A DNA stretch of 64,000 nucleotides from Pedobacter sp. Leaf194 (GCF_001423945.1 NZ_LMPU01000001.1:63083-127082); one strand, 5' to 3'; shown: positions 8,796 to 18,309, numbered from the stretch's first letter. A program made the numbers and translations. The notes: generated by a model from the sequence alone, not told the origin.

Positions 8796-9736
8796 TGGAA
8801 GCTACCGACTCTTTCACAAAACACAGGGCCCAGCGGGCGCTCCGGTTGAAATGGCTTCCGGGAACGGCGCTACGGTATGGTGTGCGTATAGATTTTGGTT
8901 TGGAGGAGAGCAGTAATGAGGTAAAGTATGAAGTGCTCGTAACCCGTTTGAAGCCTTCAGCAGATAACGAGCAGCTTTTTCAGATAGAACGCATCAGCGA
9001 TGTTTACGTAAATGAAATTATTCCTGACCTTATTGCTGACCGCCTGAGTTACGAAGCGGGAAAAGTTTTTTACCCTTTAATAATTTCAGTAAATAATAAC
9101 GGAGGTTTCGAATCGGTTTTTAACCATAGCGACATTTTGAGACGGTGGAAAAAAGTTAAGGCAGCGATACAACAATACTTCGATGGCGAACTTGCAGAGG
9201 AGTATATGGCAAACATGGAGAAACTCTTGCTTATGCCTGTCACGATTACTAACGCATTTGCGAGAAATGATTGGTTCATTAACACATTTTTTAAACCGAT
9301 TTACAAGGTTTACGAGGCTGATAAACCAGAAGTGCTAAACTTTCCGATAATGAATGACTTCAACATTGAAGGCTATGATGTAAGCGAAACAATCGGCACA
9401 GATGATCAAAGCTTCGGAGCAATTGAAATGAAGCAACAAGGTGTTATTGCAGCGCATGACGTTGACCGGCAAAAAGGATTATCCGGCACTTATGAGGGCA
9501 GGTACTTCTTGCACCCGTTAACCAGGCATATTATTGGTATCGTATCAGACTTCAGTGTTAAGCATTACATAAGCAACCAAGTTAAGGTTAAAATTTTTAT
9601 AGTACCTGAAAACGGTAAAAGTTTTGACCACGATTTTTCTTCACAGCTACCTGATAGTGAAAATACAATTGGGGAAGCAATTATACTCGATGGCCCCCAC
9701 GAAAAAAGCTTTTGGGAGCGGTTATTTAACAATTAA
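8792..9736 (+). CDS. T6SS cargo-operon protein of unknown function (314 aa)
   Basis: This 314-residue protein has no signal peptide or membrane segment, so it is probably cytoplasmic. I do not recognise it. It is acidic, with an N-terminal beta-rich part (ALRYGVRIDFGLEES) and a central helical part with aromatic and basic residues (RRWKKVKAAIQQYFDG). Its ATGA overlap with the upstream exported protein and the 4-bp gap before the PAAR-like gene place it between effector and tip protein. That is where cargo adaptors or chaperones are often encoded. Adaptor function is therefore a reasonable guess, not a demonstrated one. Confidence 0.6.
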   Translation: MMEATDSFTKHRAQRALRLKWLPGTALRYGVRIDFGLEESSNEVKYEVLVTRLKPSADNEQLFQIERISDVYVNEIIPDLIADRLSYEAGKVFYPLIISVNNNGGFESVFNHSDILRRWKKVKAAIQQYFDGELAEEYMANMEKLLLMPVTITNAFARNDWFINTFFKPIYKVYEADKPEVLNFPIMNDFNIEGYDVSETIGTDDQSFGAIEMKQQGVIAAHDVDRQKGLSGTYEGRYFLHPLTRHIIGIVSDFSVKHYISNQVKVKIFIVPENGKSFDHDFSSQLPDSENTIGEAIILDGPHEKSFWERLFNN

Positions 9737-9740
9737 TACT

Positions 9741-10220
9741 ATGGCAGAAAAACATATCGTAGTACAGGGGGCGCAATGTATGTGCAAATTTGGATCGGCA
9801 CCAGATAAAATAAAAGTGTTAACGCATAAGAAAGAGTACGCAAATGATCAGGCCGCAAGTTCAAAACCGATAGTTACCACTGTTGATATTGGCGCAACTT
9901 TCGAAAAAAACACATTTGGCTCTTGTTCTAAAATGAACAACAGGCCTTGCAACGCTGTGGTTTCCAAGTGGTCGGGATTTTATGAGAAAACTGTGCTGTC
10001 TAACAACGGAAAAATATTGCTGGAAGATAGCAAGGCAACCTGCCCGGTTGGTGGACCCGATTGTATAGAAATTGTTCATCATGGCCAAAAATCAGAACCA
10101 TCTAAACAGAATGTTAACAATTCCAATAAAGATGTACAGGCGCAGCTTAATCCAATGTCGGATTCGCTCATTGCGACAGCAACAAACTTTGAAGGAACTG
10201 AAGTTGGTGTAAAATTATAA
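9741..10220 (+). CDS. DUF4280 PAAR-like tip protein
   Basis: The start chosen is ATG 9741, giving 159 residues (MAEKHIVVQGAQCMCKFGSA). An earlier in-frame start at 9624 would overlap the previous gene. The Cys-containing VVQGAQCMCKFG opening, the central FGSCSKMNNRPCNA and the later TCPVGGPDCI are typical of DUF4280. That family is PAAR-like and caps the VgrG spike with a cysteine/metal-stabilised cone. The C-terminal 40 residues are Asn/Ser-rich and may be a linker. It precedes the 925-residue protein by three bases, so the large protein is its likely cargo or partner. Confidence 0.8.
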   Translation: MAEKHIVVQGAQCMCKFGSAPDKIKVLTHKKEYANDQAASSKPIVTTVDIGATFEKNTFGSCSKMNNRPCNAVVSKWSGFYEKTVLSNNGKILLEDSKATCPVGGPDCIEIVHHGQKSEPSKQNVNNSNKDVQAQLNPMSDSLIATATNFEGTEVGVKL

Positions 10221-10223
10221 GCT

Positions 10224-13001
10224 ATGGCAAAAGGAATCAAAAAAATAGTTTGGACCGGAGATGGTATAGTTTACAAAAAGGGCTCCATTCCGAATAAACT
10301 GCTGGTAACCTCGCCTGAAAAATTGGTCTGGTTCAAAGTGGGGGAATGGTTTGAGGGTACAAAGGAGGAGGAAAAGTCAAAGGATGTAAAATGGGCCATA
10401 TTCAATAATAAGGGATACATTGACCATCAAAGAACGATTCCCGGTAACTATAAATATGGGTATAGAATTACAAGAGCACTTTGTGGCCCCTACACCTACT
10501 ACATTGAAGCTTCCTTAACCGGCACATTCGATGGTAAATCGGGTATACAAATGAGGGGCGAAACGCCTGCCCGAATTACTGATAGTTGCTGGTCTAAAAA
10601 TGAAGGTGGTGCGGATGTAAGAAAAACTTATCAGTTCTCTTACGGTGAAATCATTTGGCTTAAGTTATTAACCGAGGGACTCAATGGCTATAAAAATGTT
10701 GAAGTCCGTGTGTATAGAAGACTCCGTTCGGCATTTGGCTTGCTGCCTGCAGACGATGAAGTAACCCGAAAAATATATCGTGTAGAAGTTATACGTGGAG
10801 AGATTAACCTAAAAATTCCCAATACTTACTCTTGGCGTCAAAGCATGAACGATGTATCAGGTGTAGAAGAATTTTATGTAAGGGTTGTACATCCAATCAC
10901 CGGAACCTACATTGAAGACAACGGTAAAGACACTGCACATGCCCGTTTTCTGAGAATTAAAGACAAAACCGTATCGCAGGTAGTGGAGATGCCACAGAAC
11001 CGTACGCCGGTGACGATTTATGAGCCGGATAAGAACGCAGCAAGGTTTGAGCTTTGTAAGTTTGAGCAGATAAACATCGTTGACGAAGGGAAGACCAATC
11101 TCGTTTTTGATAACGGAGCTGGAGTTAAGAGAATACAGGATAGAAAGGAAAAGGTTGTTGAACCGATAGTTTTCAATTTTAACAGTACACAACTATCACC
11201 TGAAAGCCTGAAAAAGCTAAATAATATCTTGCAGTTTCTTCTGGAACACCGATACAGCATAATTCATTTAGATGGTTTCGCCTGTGTTATCGGAAAACAG
11301 AATTATAATAATGTGCTGTCTGAAAACAGAGCGAAAACGGTTAGAGAATTTTTCATTAAAGGCAAACTAGACCCTTTGCGCATGAAAACTGCCGGTCATG
11401 GTGAAGTAAATCCAACCGATGACAAAATGGGCCGCGACAACATCAAATACAGGGATGAGGAAAATTATAAAACTAACCGAAGGGTTGATATCTCCTTTGA
11501 TTATTATGGACACAATGCCGAGACCATTATTTACCAGACAATTGGCGGCCCTACAGCCAGAAACATCAAGATTGAGCCAGTAAAATTTGAGACAAAAGCC
11601 TGTTTTGAACGTCCTCAACACACAAAGAAAATCACACTAGACAATATCTATCTTAAAAGTGATGATGTTGGCACGATTACGATACCGGCGATATCAACAA
11701 TGAGCAAGGAACATCCTATGCCTTTGCATTACATCTGGCCAATGAACAATTTAACAGAATTGGGTACGTTCAGCTCTGCTAATGATTATACTATTCATTT
11801 TCATACCTGTAGGTATTATTCTGTTAGAAATAAGCCAACAGTATTGGTAAAAGTTTACCCTGATGTAAAATGGAACCTGGATTTCATGTTAAACCTGACG
11901 AATGACCTGAGTGTTAAATGGCAAAATCTGTCACCAAAAGAGCATAAAGAATTTCAGAGTAAAGCAGGTAAAGAGGGAGCCGAACGCCGGTGGAAACAGA
12001 AAGATGCGACCTTCAATTTCGGTTTGAAAGCGCAGTGGGACAAATCAGGAGAAGCTTACGGGCAGCAGGAAGAACTCAAAGCGGAGTATGAAGGAAAGTT
12101 TAAAAAGCTTTATACTATTTTTTCTTCATTTAACTCCCTGGCGGATGGCGTAACAGGCGTGACCAAAGGCGTGGTTAAAAAAAGTCTTCCGGGAGTGCCT
12201 GTGTCATTTGTAGTAAAGCCACCTAATCTTTCCTTAACAGGTGAGTGGTTTTTGAAAAAAGTTAAAAATAGCCAAAACGTACTTGAAGTAGGTACGGATG
12301 TTAAGATAACCTTGAACGCTAATCCTTTAATCGGACTTGAAGTTACCATAGACCTGCTTGGCGCAATTATTGTCGGTGTAACCGGTGTAGTTAGCGGTGG
12401 CAGCGCTGCGCCCGGTGTACTCAAGCTTTATAACCAAATCCAGGATAAGTTAAAAAAAGGCATCAGTGTAGGAAATGACGAAGTTGGCTTTAAATCGAGC
12501 GTTAACATTTATATGGATTTAATTATTACCAGTCAAATTACAGTTAATTCAACATTTAAGTTCAATACCGTTGGAAAACCTTCAGATTCCAGATTGGAGG
12601 TATGTGCAGATGCCAGGCTTAAAATTGAATTGAAAGTAGGCGTTAAAGTTAAAGGCGAAGTTTCTCTGGTTATTGTTAAGGCTCATGCATATTTCGAAGC
12701 GGCAGCATCCGGCGACGCATCTATCACATTCGGGCATAAAATTGTGTATGACGAAAAAGGATTGTATTATCGCCCCATACTCGGATTTGATGGATTGAAT
12801 GCAAAGTATGTTGTATCGATCTCAGTAGGGCTGGCTAAGAAGATTGTTATCGATAAAACAAAAATTAGCGATGCGGATGATGAAGGTAAAGTCGTAATTG
12901 CACAAGGCGATTACCCTCAGGTTATCCCGAAATTTGATGTTATAGAACACTTGGAAAAATTATTTGAAACCAGCGCCAATATCCCATTAATTAAAAATTA
13001 G
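10224..13001 (+). CDS. Large T6SS-associated protein with internal OmpA-like domain, candidate effector
   Basis: This 925-residue protein has no signal peptide. Residues 1-300 are beta-rich repeats of a kind seen in Bacteroidota T6SS cargo loci. About residues 312-425 form an OmpA-like peptidoglycan-binding domain, visible as FNFNSTQLSPESLKKLNNIL, then LSENRAKTVREFF, then TNRRVDISF. Around 705-735 lies a Gly/Ala/Val-rich hydrophobic stretch (GAIIVGVTGVVSGGSAAPG), and the remainder is amphipathic beta-rich, which could insert in a membrane. It directly follows the PAAR-like gene and precedes a lipoprotein. An effector that binds the wall and perforates the membrane is plausible; a structural tip extension is the alternative. 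Confidence 0.6.
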   Translation: MAKGIKKIVWTGDGIVYKKGSIPNKLLVTSPEKLVWFKVGEWFEGTKEEEKSKDVKWAIFNNKGYIDHQRTIPGNYKYGYRITRALCGPYTYYIEASLTGTFDGKSGIQMRGETPARITDSCWSKNEGGADVRKTYQFSYGEIIWLKLLTEGLNGYKNVEVRVYRRLRSAFGLLPADDEVTRKIYRVEVIRGEINLKIPNTYSWRQSMNDVSGVEEFYVRVVHPITGTYIEDNGKDTAHARFLRIKDKTVSQVVEMPQNRTPVTIYEPDKNAARFELCKFEQINIVDEGKTNLVFDNGAGVKRIQDRKEKVVEPIVFNFNSTQLSPESLKKLNNILQFLLEHRYSIIHLDGFACVIGKQNYNNVLSENRAKTVREFFIKGKLDPLRMKTAGHGEVNPTDDKMGRDNIKYRDEENYKTNRRVDISFDYYGHNAETIIYQTIGGPTARNIKIEPVKFETKACFERPQHTKKITLDNIYLKSDDVGTITIPAISTMSKEHPMPLHYIWPMNNLTELGTFSSANDYTIHFHTCRYYSVRNKPTVLVKVYPDVKWNLDFMLNLTNDLSVKWQNLSPKEHKEFQSKAGKEGAERRWKQKDATFNFGLKAQWDKSGEAYGQQEELKAEYEGKFKKLYTIFSSFNSLADGVTGVTKGVVKKSLPGVPVSFVVKPPNLSLTGEWFLKKVKNSQNVLEVGTDVKITLNANPLIGLEVTIDLLGAIIVGVTGVVSGGSAAPGVLKLYNQIQDKLKKGISVGNDEVGFKSSVNIYMDLIITSQITVNSTFKFNTVGKPSDSRLEVCADARLKIELKVGVKVKGEVSLVIVKAHAYFEAAASGDASITFGHKIVYDEKGLYYRPILGFDGLNAKYVVSISVGLAKKIVIDKTKISDADDEGKVVIAQGDYPQVIPKFDVIEHLEKLFETSANIPLIKN

Positions 13002-13003
13002 AC

Positions 13004-13612
13004 ATGAAACTTTTCTTATCAATCGTGATAGGTATGATTATCCTATCTTGTAAGTCGCAGACAAAAACAGACCTTCTTTCCTTAAAGCCCGACTCAGACA
13101 TTTCGTCCATCGCAACGCAAGACAAAGAGCTGAAAAAGGATATGGATCCTAACCTCGGACTGGCTTCTCTCACAACAAAAAAATTAGACGGCTATGCAAT
13201 CGGAGATGTAAAACTCAGCACTTATGATTACCCCAACGGAAACCTTTCGGATTACAGTAGCCTTTCGATATTTGTAAACTCAAAAGAAAAAAGTAACTAC
13301 CTCGGATTTAATTACAGTTCTGTTAATCAGGACGAGACGAAGGCGATTATTGCTTATCTAAAGAAAACATACTCAACCTATCAGCAAAGTGATACCAAAG
13401 GAAGCGGAGAATCCTTTTTTTGGGATATTCCAAAACTTAATGCCTGGATTTTTACCTACCAGGCCATCTCGACAGATAAGAATAGCAAAAACTTTTTCAG
13501 CACTAATTTCATTTTGGTAAAAAAAGGAACACGAATGGAGAACAGTACCGACCCGAAAGTAATAACTATAAAAGATTATTATAGGATGATGTATCCTGAC
13601 GTTGTAAAGTAA
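13004..13612 (+). CDS. Lipoprotein, candidate immunity protein for the 925-residue protein
   Basis: This 202-residue protein has a lipoprotein signal: MKLFLSIVIGMIILSCKSQ, lipobox LSC with Cys around residue 17. It should be membrane-anchored in the periplasm or outer membrane. No known domain is recognised in the mature part. It begins two bases after the stop of the large OmpA-domain protein. As with the earlier pair, a cell-envelope protein next to a putative envelope-targeting effector fits an immunity role, but only context supports this. It is the last tightly packed gene of the operon; the next gene follows after 99 bp. Confidence 0.55.
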   Translation: MKLFLSIVIGMIILSCKSQTKTDLLSLKPDSDISSIATQDKELKKDMDPNLGLASLTTKKLDGYAIGDVKLSTYDYPNGNLSDYSSLSIFVNSKEKSNYLGFNYSSVNQDETKAIIAYLKKTYSTYQQSDTKGSGESFFWDIPKLNAWIFTYQAISTDKNSKNFFSTNFILVKKGTRMENSTDPKVITIKDYYRMMYPDVVK

Positions 13613-13711
13613 AAGACTGGCATCTAAGCAGGCGCTCCCCTAATTGTAACGGAGTTCGAATAAAGTCAAAGCAAATAAGGATTACCTATATAACCTCATT
13701 TTTATATAAAG

Positions 13712-14485
13712 ATGAAACAACCATATTATCAGCTGGATTTCAGCGCATTGTTATGTAAATTCCAGATAAAGGTAAATGACATCGAAATTTTGTCGCTAAA
13801 TCTTGATGGACAGGCTTCGACGGATATTCCCATTAATGCAGCGATATTCGGTAGCGGGAAGCAGGAGATTGAAGTGAGGGGATACCCATTAGATGGAACG
13901 ACTGTCCTTAACCACGAGGCCTACATCCGTTATAAAATCGTAGAGCAGGATGTGGAAAATGATAAATTTTCCATTATAAATAGTTCTGAAAAGTATCAAA
14001 CACCACAGGCTAAGCAGGGCGAGCCATTTATAATTCACAAGACCACATTCAACGCCGAGGTACCATATCAGATAGAAAATTGGGGAGGCCTTCAAAAGCT
14101 TACAAATCTGAAATCAGACTTGTATCCACCCCTATACAATGCGTATAACCACCTTATCGAAAATTCGAAAAGATCCAACCACGAAGCATTATTCTCGGCA
14201 ATAAGGACGATTGAGACCCGAAATGCAAAAACAATGTATTTGGGACACGACGACTTGCAGGCCCGGGTAAAGGATATATCAGACGACCTTAATAGTGGAT
14301 TCAATGTTATGGATCTGGAAAATAAATGTAAGGTTGAGTATGCTGGGGATGGCAAACTCGCCCGTCTGGTGAGAAGTGACGGAAATTCTGCACTGGCTTT
14401 TTCAAACTCGAAAACAAATGAACAACTGATATTGGATATCTGGTTCTGTTTGCCGCATGGAAAGACGAGCTTTTCTGTCTTTTAA
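13712..14485 (+). CDS. Hypothetical protein at the end of the T6SS cargo region (257 aa)
   Basis: This 257-residue protein lacks a signal peptide and any domain I recognise. The N-terminal 90 residues are beta-rich (MKQPYYQLDFSALLCKFQIK) and the middle is helical. The C-terminus reads LDIWFCLPHGKTSFSVF. That end resembles the end of a decayed ORF directly downstream (14561-14683), so it probably had a neighbouring paralogue. It is 99 bp after the lipoprotein gene, on the same strand. A periplasmic or cytoplasmic role cannot be decided. Confidence 0.6.
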   Translation: MKQPYYQLDFSALLCKFQIKVNDIEILSLNLDGQASTDIPINAAIFGSGKQEIEVRGYPLDGTTVLNHEAYIRYKIVEQDVENDKFSIINSSEKYQTPQAKQGEPFIIHKTTFNAEVPYQIENWGGLQKLTNLKSDLYPPLYNAYNHLIENSKRSNHEALFSAIRTIETRNAKTMYLGHDDLQARVKDISDDLNSGFNVMDLENKCKVEYAGDGKLARLVRSDGNSALAFSNSKTNEQLILDIWFCLPHGKTSFSVF

Positions 14486-14560
14486 GCTATAAATTCATCA
14501 GCATAACCATTTGTAAATCTCCTTAAAGCACTTTCTCAGTATTCAGAAAGCTAGTTTTGA

Positions 14561-14683
14561 TTGCCAGCAATTGTAGGTCAGTTCATTATCAGGCTGAAAA
14601 ACAAAAATGATCCTGAGGATAACATCTACCTGGATTTTCGATTCCAGAGGAAAAATAAAGGCGACAAATTAACAGTTAATTAA
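14561..14683 (+). pseudogene. C-terminal remnant, possibly of a paralogue of the preceding gene
   Basis: A 40-codon open stretch follows a TGA at 14558 and has only a TTG start. It ends YLDFRFQRKNKGDKLTVN, which lines up with the end of the 257-residue protein upstream (LDIWFCLPHGKTSFSVF). I read it as the tail of a deleted second copy. Its TAA abuts the ATG of the next relic, which suggests an old operon. Bases 14486-14560 show nothing. Confidence 0.4.
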
Positions 14684-14943
14684 ATGGCTAATCCCAAACG
14701 CAGGCAATTACAGGTTTGTGGTCCAGTTGGGCGTGCTGGTTCTAATGGAGATATTAATGACTAATCACAGAACACCTCCGTACGTCTCGTGAGGATACCC
14801 CCGGTAAAATAAAACATCTCCTAACCTGGCGCCTCCCGTAGGAGCAGACAGCAAGAACCGAAGGTTTTGCCGACCACAATGCGCGATGGGCAGAATATGT
14901 TAAAGCCATATTGTCTGCCGCTCCGCTGTCGCCTTCATTATGA
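14684..14943 (+). pseudogene. Decayed ORF with frameshift and internal stop, possible lost T6SS cargo
   Basis: ATG 14684 gives a 26-residue peptide (MANPKRRQLQVCGPVGRAGS, then NGDIND) ending at TAA 14762. From 14761 another frame continues with protein-like sequence (ITEHLRTSREDTPGKIKHLL), is broken by TAG 14839-14841, then runs EGFADHNARWAEYVKAIL to TGA 14941. The PVGRAGSN segment recalls the start of some peptidoglycan-binding cargo proteins, but this is weak. Two disruptions in 260 bp suggest a dead gene. From 14944 to 15004 there is nothing notable. Confidence 0.4.
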
Positions 14944-15004
14944 GTTTTGCTTTCGCGATTACTAAGTCCTGTATTTGCATATATCTATTTTTTTACTCGT
15001 AGAT

Positions 15005-15250
15005 TTATGCACCTGTAAAAAGGTCCGCAAATGTTTGCCAATTAGGTCGATCAGCATTTATATCTTGTTTCAGCTTGTTATAATAGCCCTGAATATCCTC
15101 ATTGTAAGACCTTAACGCCTCCAAAAAGTCTGGCAATGTTTTGTTTTCCCAACTTTCAGGGTTGTCTAGAAAGTCCTTCCGCAGCATCTCAAGAAACTCA
15201 ATGAAAGTTTGTCTGTCTATCACCTTAAAGTTGTTTATGGAGTCATTCAT
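15005..15250 (-). CDS. DUF7660-like small protein
   Basis: ATG at 15250 gives 81 residues starting MNDSINNFKVIDRQTFIEFL. A start at 15301 would add 17 residues. The body has the pattern FIEFLEMLRKDFLDNPESWEN, then LPDFLEALRSY, then a terminal PNWQTFADLF. This matches DUF7660, a small helical family with a conserved W-N motif and no established function, often found near toxin or immunity genes. Here it lies on the opposite strand just past the decayed T6SS cargo region, so it could be an orphan immunity protein. That link is speculative. Confidence 0.6.
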   Translation of the reverse strand: MNDSINNFKVIDRQTFIEFLEMLRKDFLDNPESWENKTLPDFLEALRSYNEDIQGYYNKLKQDINADRPNWQTFADLFTGA

Positions 15251-15576
15251 AGAAATTGCCGAAGGGTTTAGGGCTTCGCGAATTTTCAATTTAATTTGCA
15301 ATCAGCCACAGCACTAACTTAATAATTAATTATTGATTTCGAATATCGATTGTCGCCTAAAAATTGCAAAGCCCCCAGTTTTAATAGCAAACTATAGTTA
15401 TTAACTCTTCGTTTTTTGAGACAAAATGTTAAATATCTGGGTCAAATAATCTTATCATAAAATCACCGTTTAATGATTTGTATAACCTGCCTTTTTCATG
15501 AATTAATTTCTGCCAAATTCACGATTTCGCTTTAGCCGTTACAATTATAACGCAAAACATTGTTTGGCTAAAAATT

Positions 15577-15739
15577 ATGAAGTGGCGTTTTATGTACGTT
15601 TCAGTAATTCCACCCTTTACTAAAAAGCTTTCTGGAAGTTTACAAGAGTAGAGAAGCAGAAACAGAAGAGATTGAGGACTTTAATGACACACATAACCAA
15701 CTGTTTAAAGCCTACCTTCTAATTAATGAGTTATTGTAA
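15577..15739 (+). pseudogene. Possible frameshifted gene fragment
   Basis: ATG 15577 opens a 24-residue frame (MKWRFMYVSVIPPFTKKLSG) that stops at TAG. An overlapping frame continues with a protein-like acidic sequence (EAETEEIEDFNDTHNQLFKA) to TAA 15737-15739. One indel would join them. No family is recognised. The remainder of the gap 15251-15814 is AT-rich with no other ORF or strong hairpin. Confidence 0.3.
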
Positions 15740-15814
15740 GCGATAAAGCTGAAGCTTGCGCTTCAGCCCCAATCCTGAAATACCTTGTTACAGTCAGTTG
15801 TCTTCAGCTCATCC

Positions 15815-16825
<1,011 letters not shown>

Positions 16826-16868
16826 TCAATAAAAATTGAAACCATTTGCCATTTGACAAAAAGTGATT

Positions 16869-17438
16869 TCACCGGATATTTTTTCTAATCCGGCTCAGTG
16901 AGGATTGTGTAACACCCAAATAAGAAGCGATGTAGGACAATGGAACGCGATTAACCAACGTTGGAAATTTGTCAATAAAGTCAACATAACGTTCAGTTCC
17001 GTCCTGGGAAACCAACTCGCTTCTTCTTGTAATTTTCTCGCTGTGATGTTTAGTTATTATTTTTTGGATTATAGTATCCCAACCAATAATCGTGGCGGAA
17101 ATGTCTTTCCAATTTTGTTTTGAAAAAACAACTAATTTGCAATCCGTAATGGCCGACAAATATTCAGAAGGCATAAAAACTTCATCAACTGTGTTTCCTG
17201 ATAAAATCAAATGGTTTTCATCCACAAAGTAGCGTGTAATTTCTTCGCCCTTATTGTTGTAATAGTAAACACGAAGAACGCCCGATGTAATAAAGCCGAT
17301 TTGTTTAACTGCTTTTCCTGCTTCCCAATAGTATTCGTCTTTGCGAAGTTCCATTTCTGTCGCCTTGCCTCTAATGAGGTCAACTTGCTGTTTGTTCAAA
17401 TTGCCAAACTGTAAAATGTATTCAATAAACTCATCCAT
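16869..17438 (-). CDS. Crp/Fnr family transcriptional regulator, copy A
   Basis: This 189-residue protein has an N-terminal cyclic-nucleotide-binding-like beta-roll (residues about 25-115, with EAGKAVKQIGFITSGVLRVY) and a short C-terminal helix-turn-helix ending YLGVTQSSLSRIRKNIR. This compact form is very common in Bacteroidota. The effector ligand is unknown, and the protein need not bind cAMP. It lies 79 bp upstream of the aldo/keto reductase in the same orientation, so co-regulation is likely. It is paralogous along its whole length to copy B at 17678-18247. Confidence 0.88.
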   Translation of the reverse strand: MDEFIEYILQFGNLNKQQVDLIRGKATEMELRKDEYYWEAGKAVKQIGFITSGVLRVYYYNNKGEEITRYFVDENHLILSGNTVDEVFMPSEYLSAITDCKLVVFSKQNWKDISATIIGWDTIIQKIITKHHSEKITRRSELVSQDGTERYVDFIDKFPTLVNRVPLSYIASYLGVTQSSLSRIRKNIR

Positions 17439-17475
17439 TTTGCAAAATTAGAAATTGTTATTTGTTGAGTATTTG

Positions 17476-17681
17476 TCATTTGGTAAAAAAGTGCTGGTAT
17501 GTCCATTTTTCACATTGACTGCTAACGGTTCTTACAAGCTTGCCTTCATCTAATTTTGGATTTGCTAAATTCTGCTCAATATTCCAAATACCACCATTAA
17601 TTTTTTTGCTGGAATTTGAGCCTGTTTATATTCTTCTTTTTTTTCAAAACCAATATTTAAGTAAGCGAGCGCATAGCTCAT
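17476..17681 (-). pseudogene. Frameshifted relic overlapping the end of Crp/Fnr copy B
   Basis: On the minus strand an ATG at 17681 overlaps the stop of Crp copy B (ATGA). It starts MSYALAYLNIGFEKKEEYKQ, but stops after 38 residues at TAG 17565. In the neighbouring frame the sequence continues convincingly with NGGIWNIEQNLANPKLDEGK to TGA 17476. The shift maps to a run of seven A's; eight would restore one frame of about 68 residues. I do not recognise the product. Confidence 0.45.
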
Positions 17682-18247
17682 GATATATTTCTTCTGATTC
17701 TGCTTAATGATGAAGGGGTAATGCCAAGATAGGATGCTATAAAAACCAAAGCGACCCGGTTAGCAATTCCAGGGTATCTTTCCAGAAAAGTCCGATACCT
17801 TGTGGCAGCATCTTCAGCAATCAATGGACTAATTCGTTGAATTTTTTGCAACAAGCCTTTTGGTGTTATTTTAGCAACGATGGCATCCCATCCTAAAATG
17901 GTAAGAGAGAGATTTTCCCAGCTCTTTTTTGAGAAGACCAAAAACTTGCAGTCCGTAACCGCCTGCACATATTCTGATGATGGAATCCTGTTATCAAAAC
18001 TATTAAGATCAACTACAAAATTATCCTCATCAATAAAGTAGCGGGTCACATCCTCTCCATCCTTATTGTAATAGCTTACTCTAATTACCCCTTCGAGAAT
18101 GAAACCAACCTGACTGGCCACTTTTCCTGCTTCTGAGAAATAATCGCCCTCATACAGTAGTAATTCAGTTGCATGCTTCTTGACCAAAGAGATCTGTTGA
18201 TCATTCAGGCTGCCAAAGTGTAATAGATAGTTTATAATTTTTTCCAT
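17678..18247 (-). CDS. Crp/Fnr family transcriptional regulator, copy B
   Basis: This 189-residue regulator has the same layout as copy A: a beta-roll sensor domain (EAGKVASQVGFILEGVIRVS) and a C-terminal helix-turn-helix (YLGITPSSLSRIRRNIS). The two align end to end without gaps, which suggests tandem duplication. The region between them holds the frameshifted relic. Upstream on the same strand is a short-chain dehydrogenase gene, 62 bp away. The layout suggests two repeats of a dehydrogenase/regulator unit. Ligand unknown. Confidence 0.88.
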   Translation of the reverse strand: MEKIINYLLHFGSLNDQQISLVKKHATELLLYEGDYFSEAGKVASQVGFILEGVIRVSYYNKDGEDVTRYFIDEDNFVVDLNSFDNRIPSSEYVQAVTDCKFLVFSKKSWENLSLTILGWDAIVAKITPKGLLQKIQRISPLIAEDAATRYRTFLERYPGIANRVALVFIASYLGITPSSLSRIRRNIS

Positions 18248-18309
18248 ATGATGTTAATCAAAATAATGATTAAAGTAAGGTGAGCATTAGCTGCAATTTA
18301 TATTAATAA

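Noticed and set aside
9624..9740. Longer N-terminus for the DUF4280 gene
   Set aside because: It overlaps the end of the 314-residue gene; ATG 9741 gives the expected start MAEKHIVVQGA 4 bp after that gene's stop.
14716..14722. Short match to the tRNA-Arg end (GTGGTCC)
   Set aside because: Only 7 bases match, below what is needed to claim an attachment-site copy.
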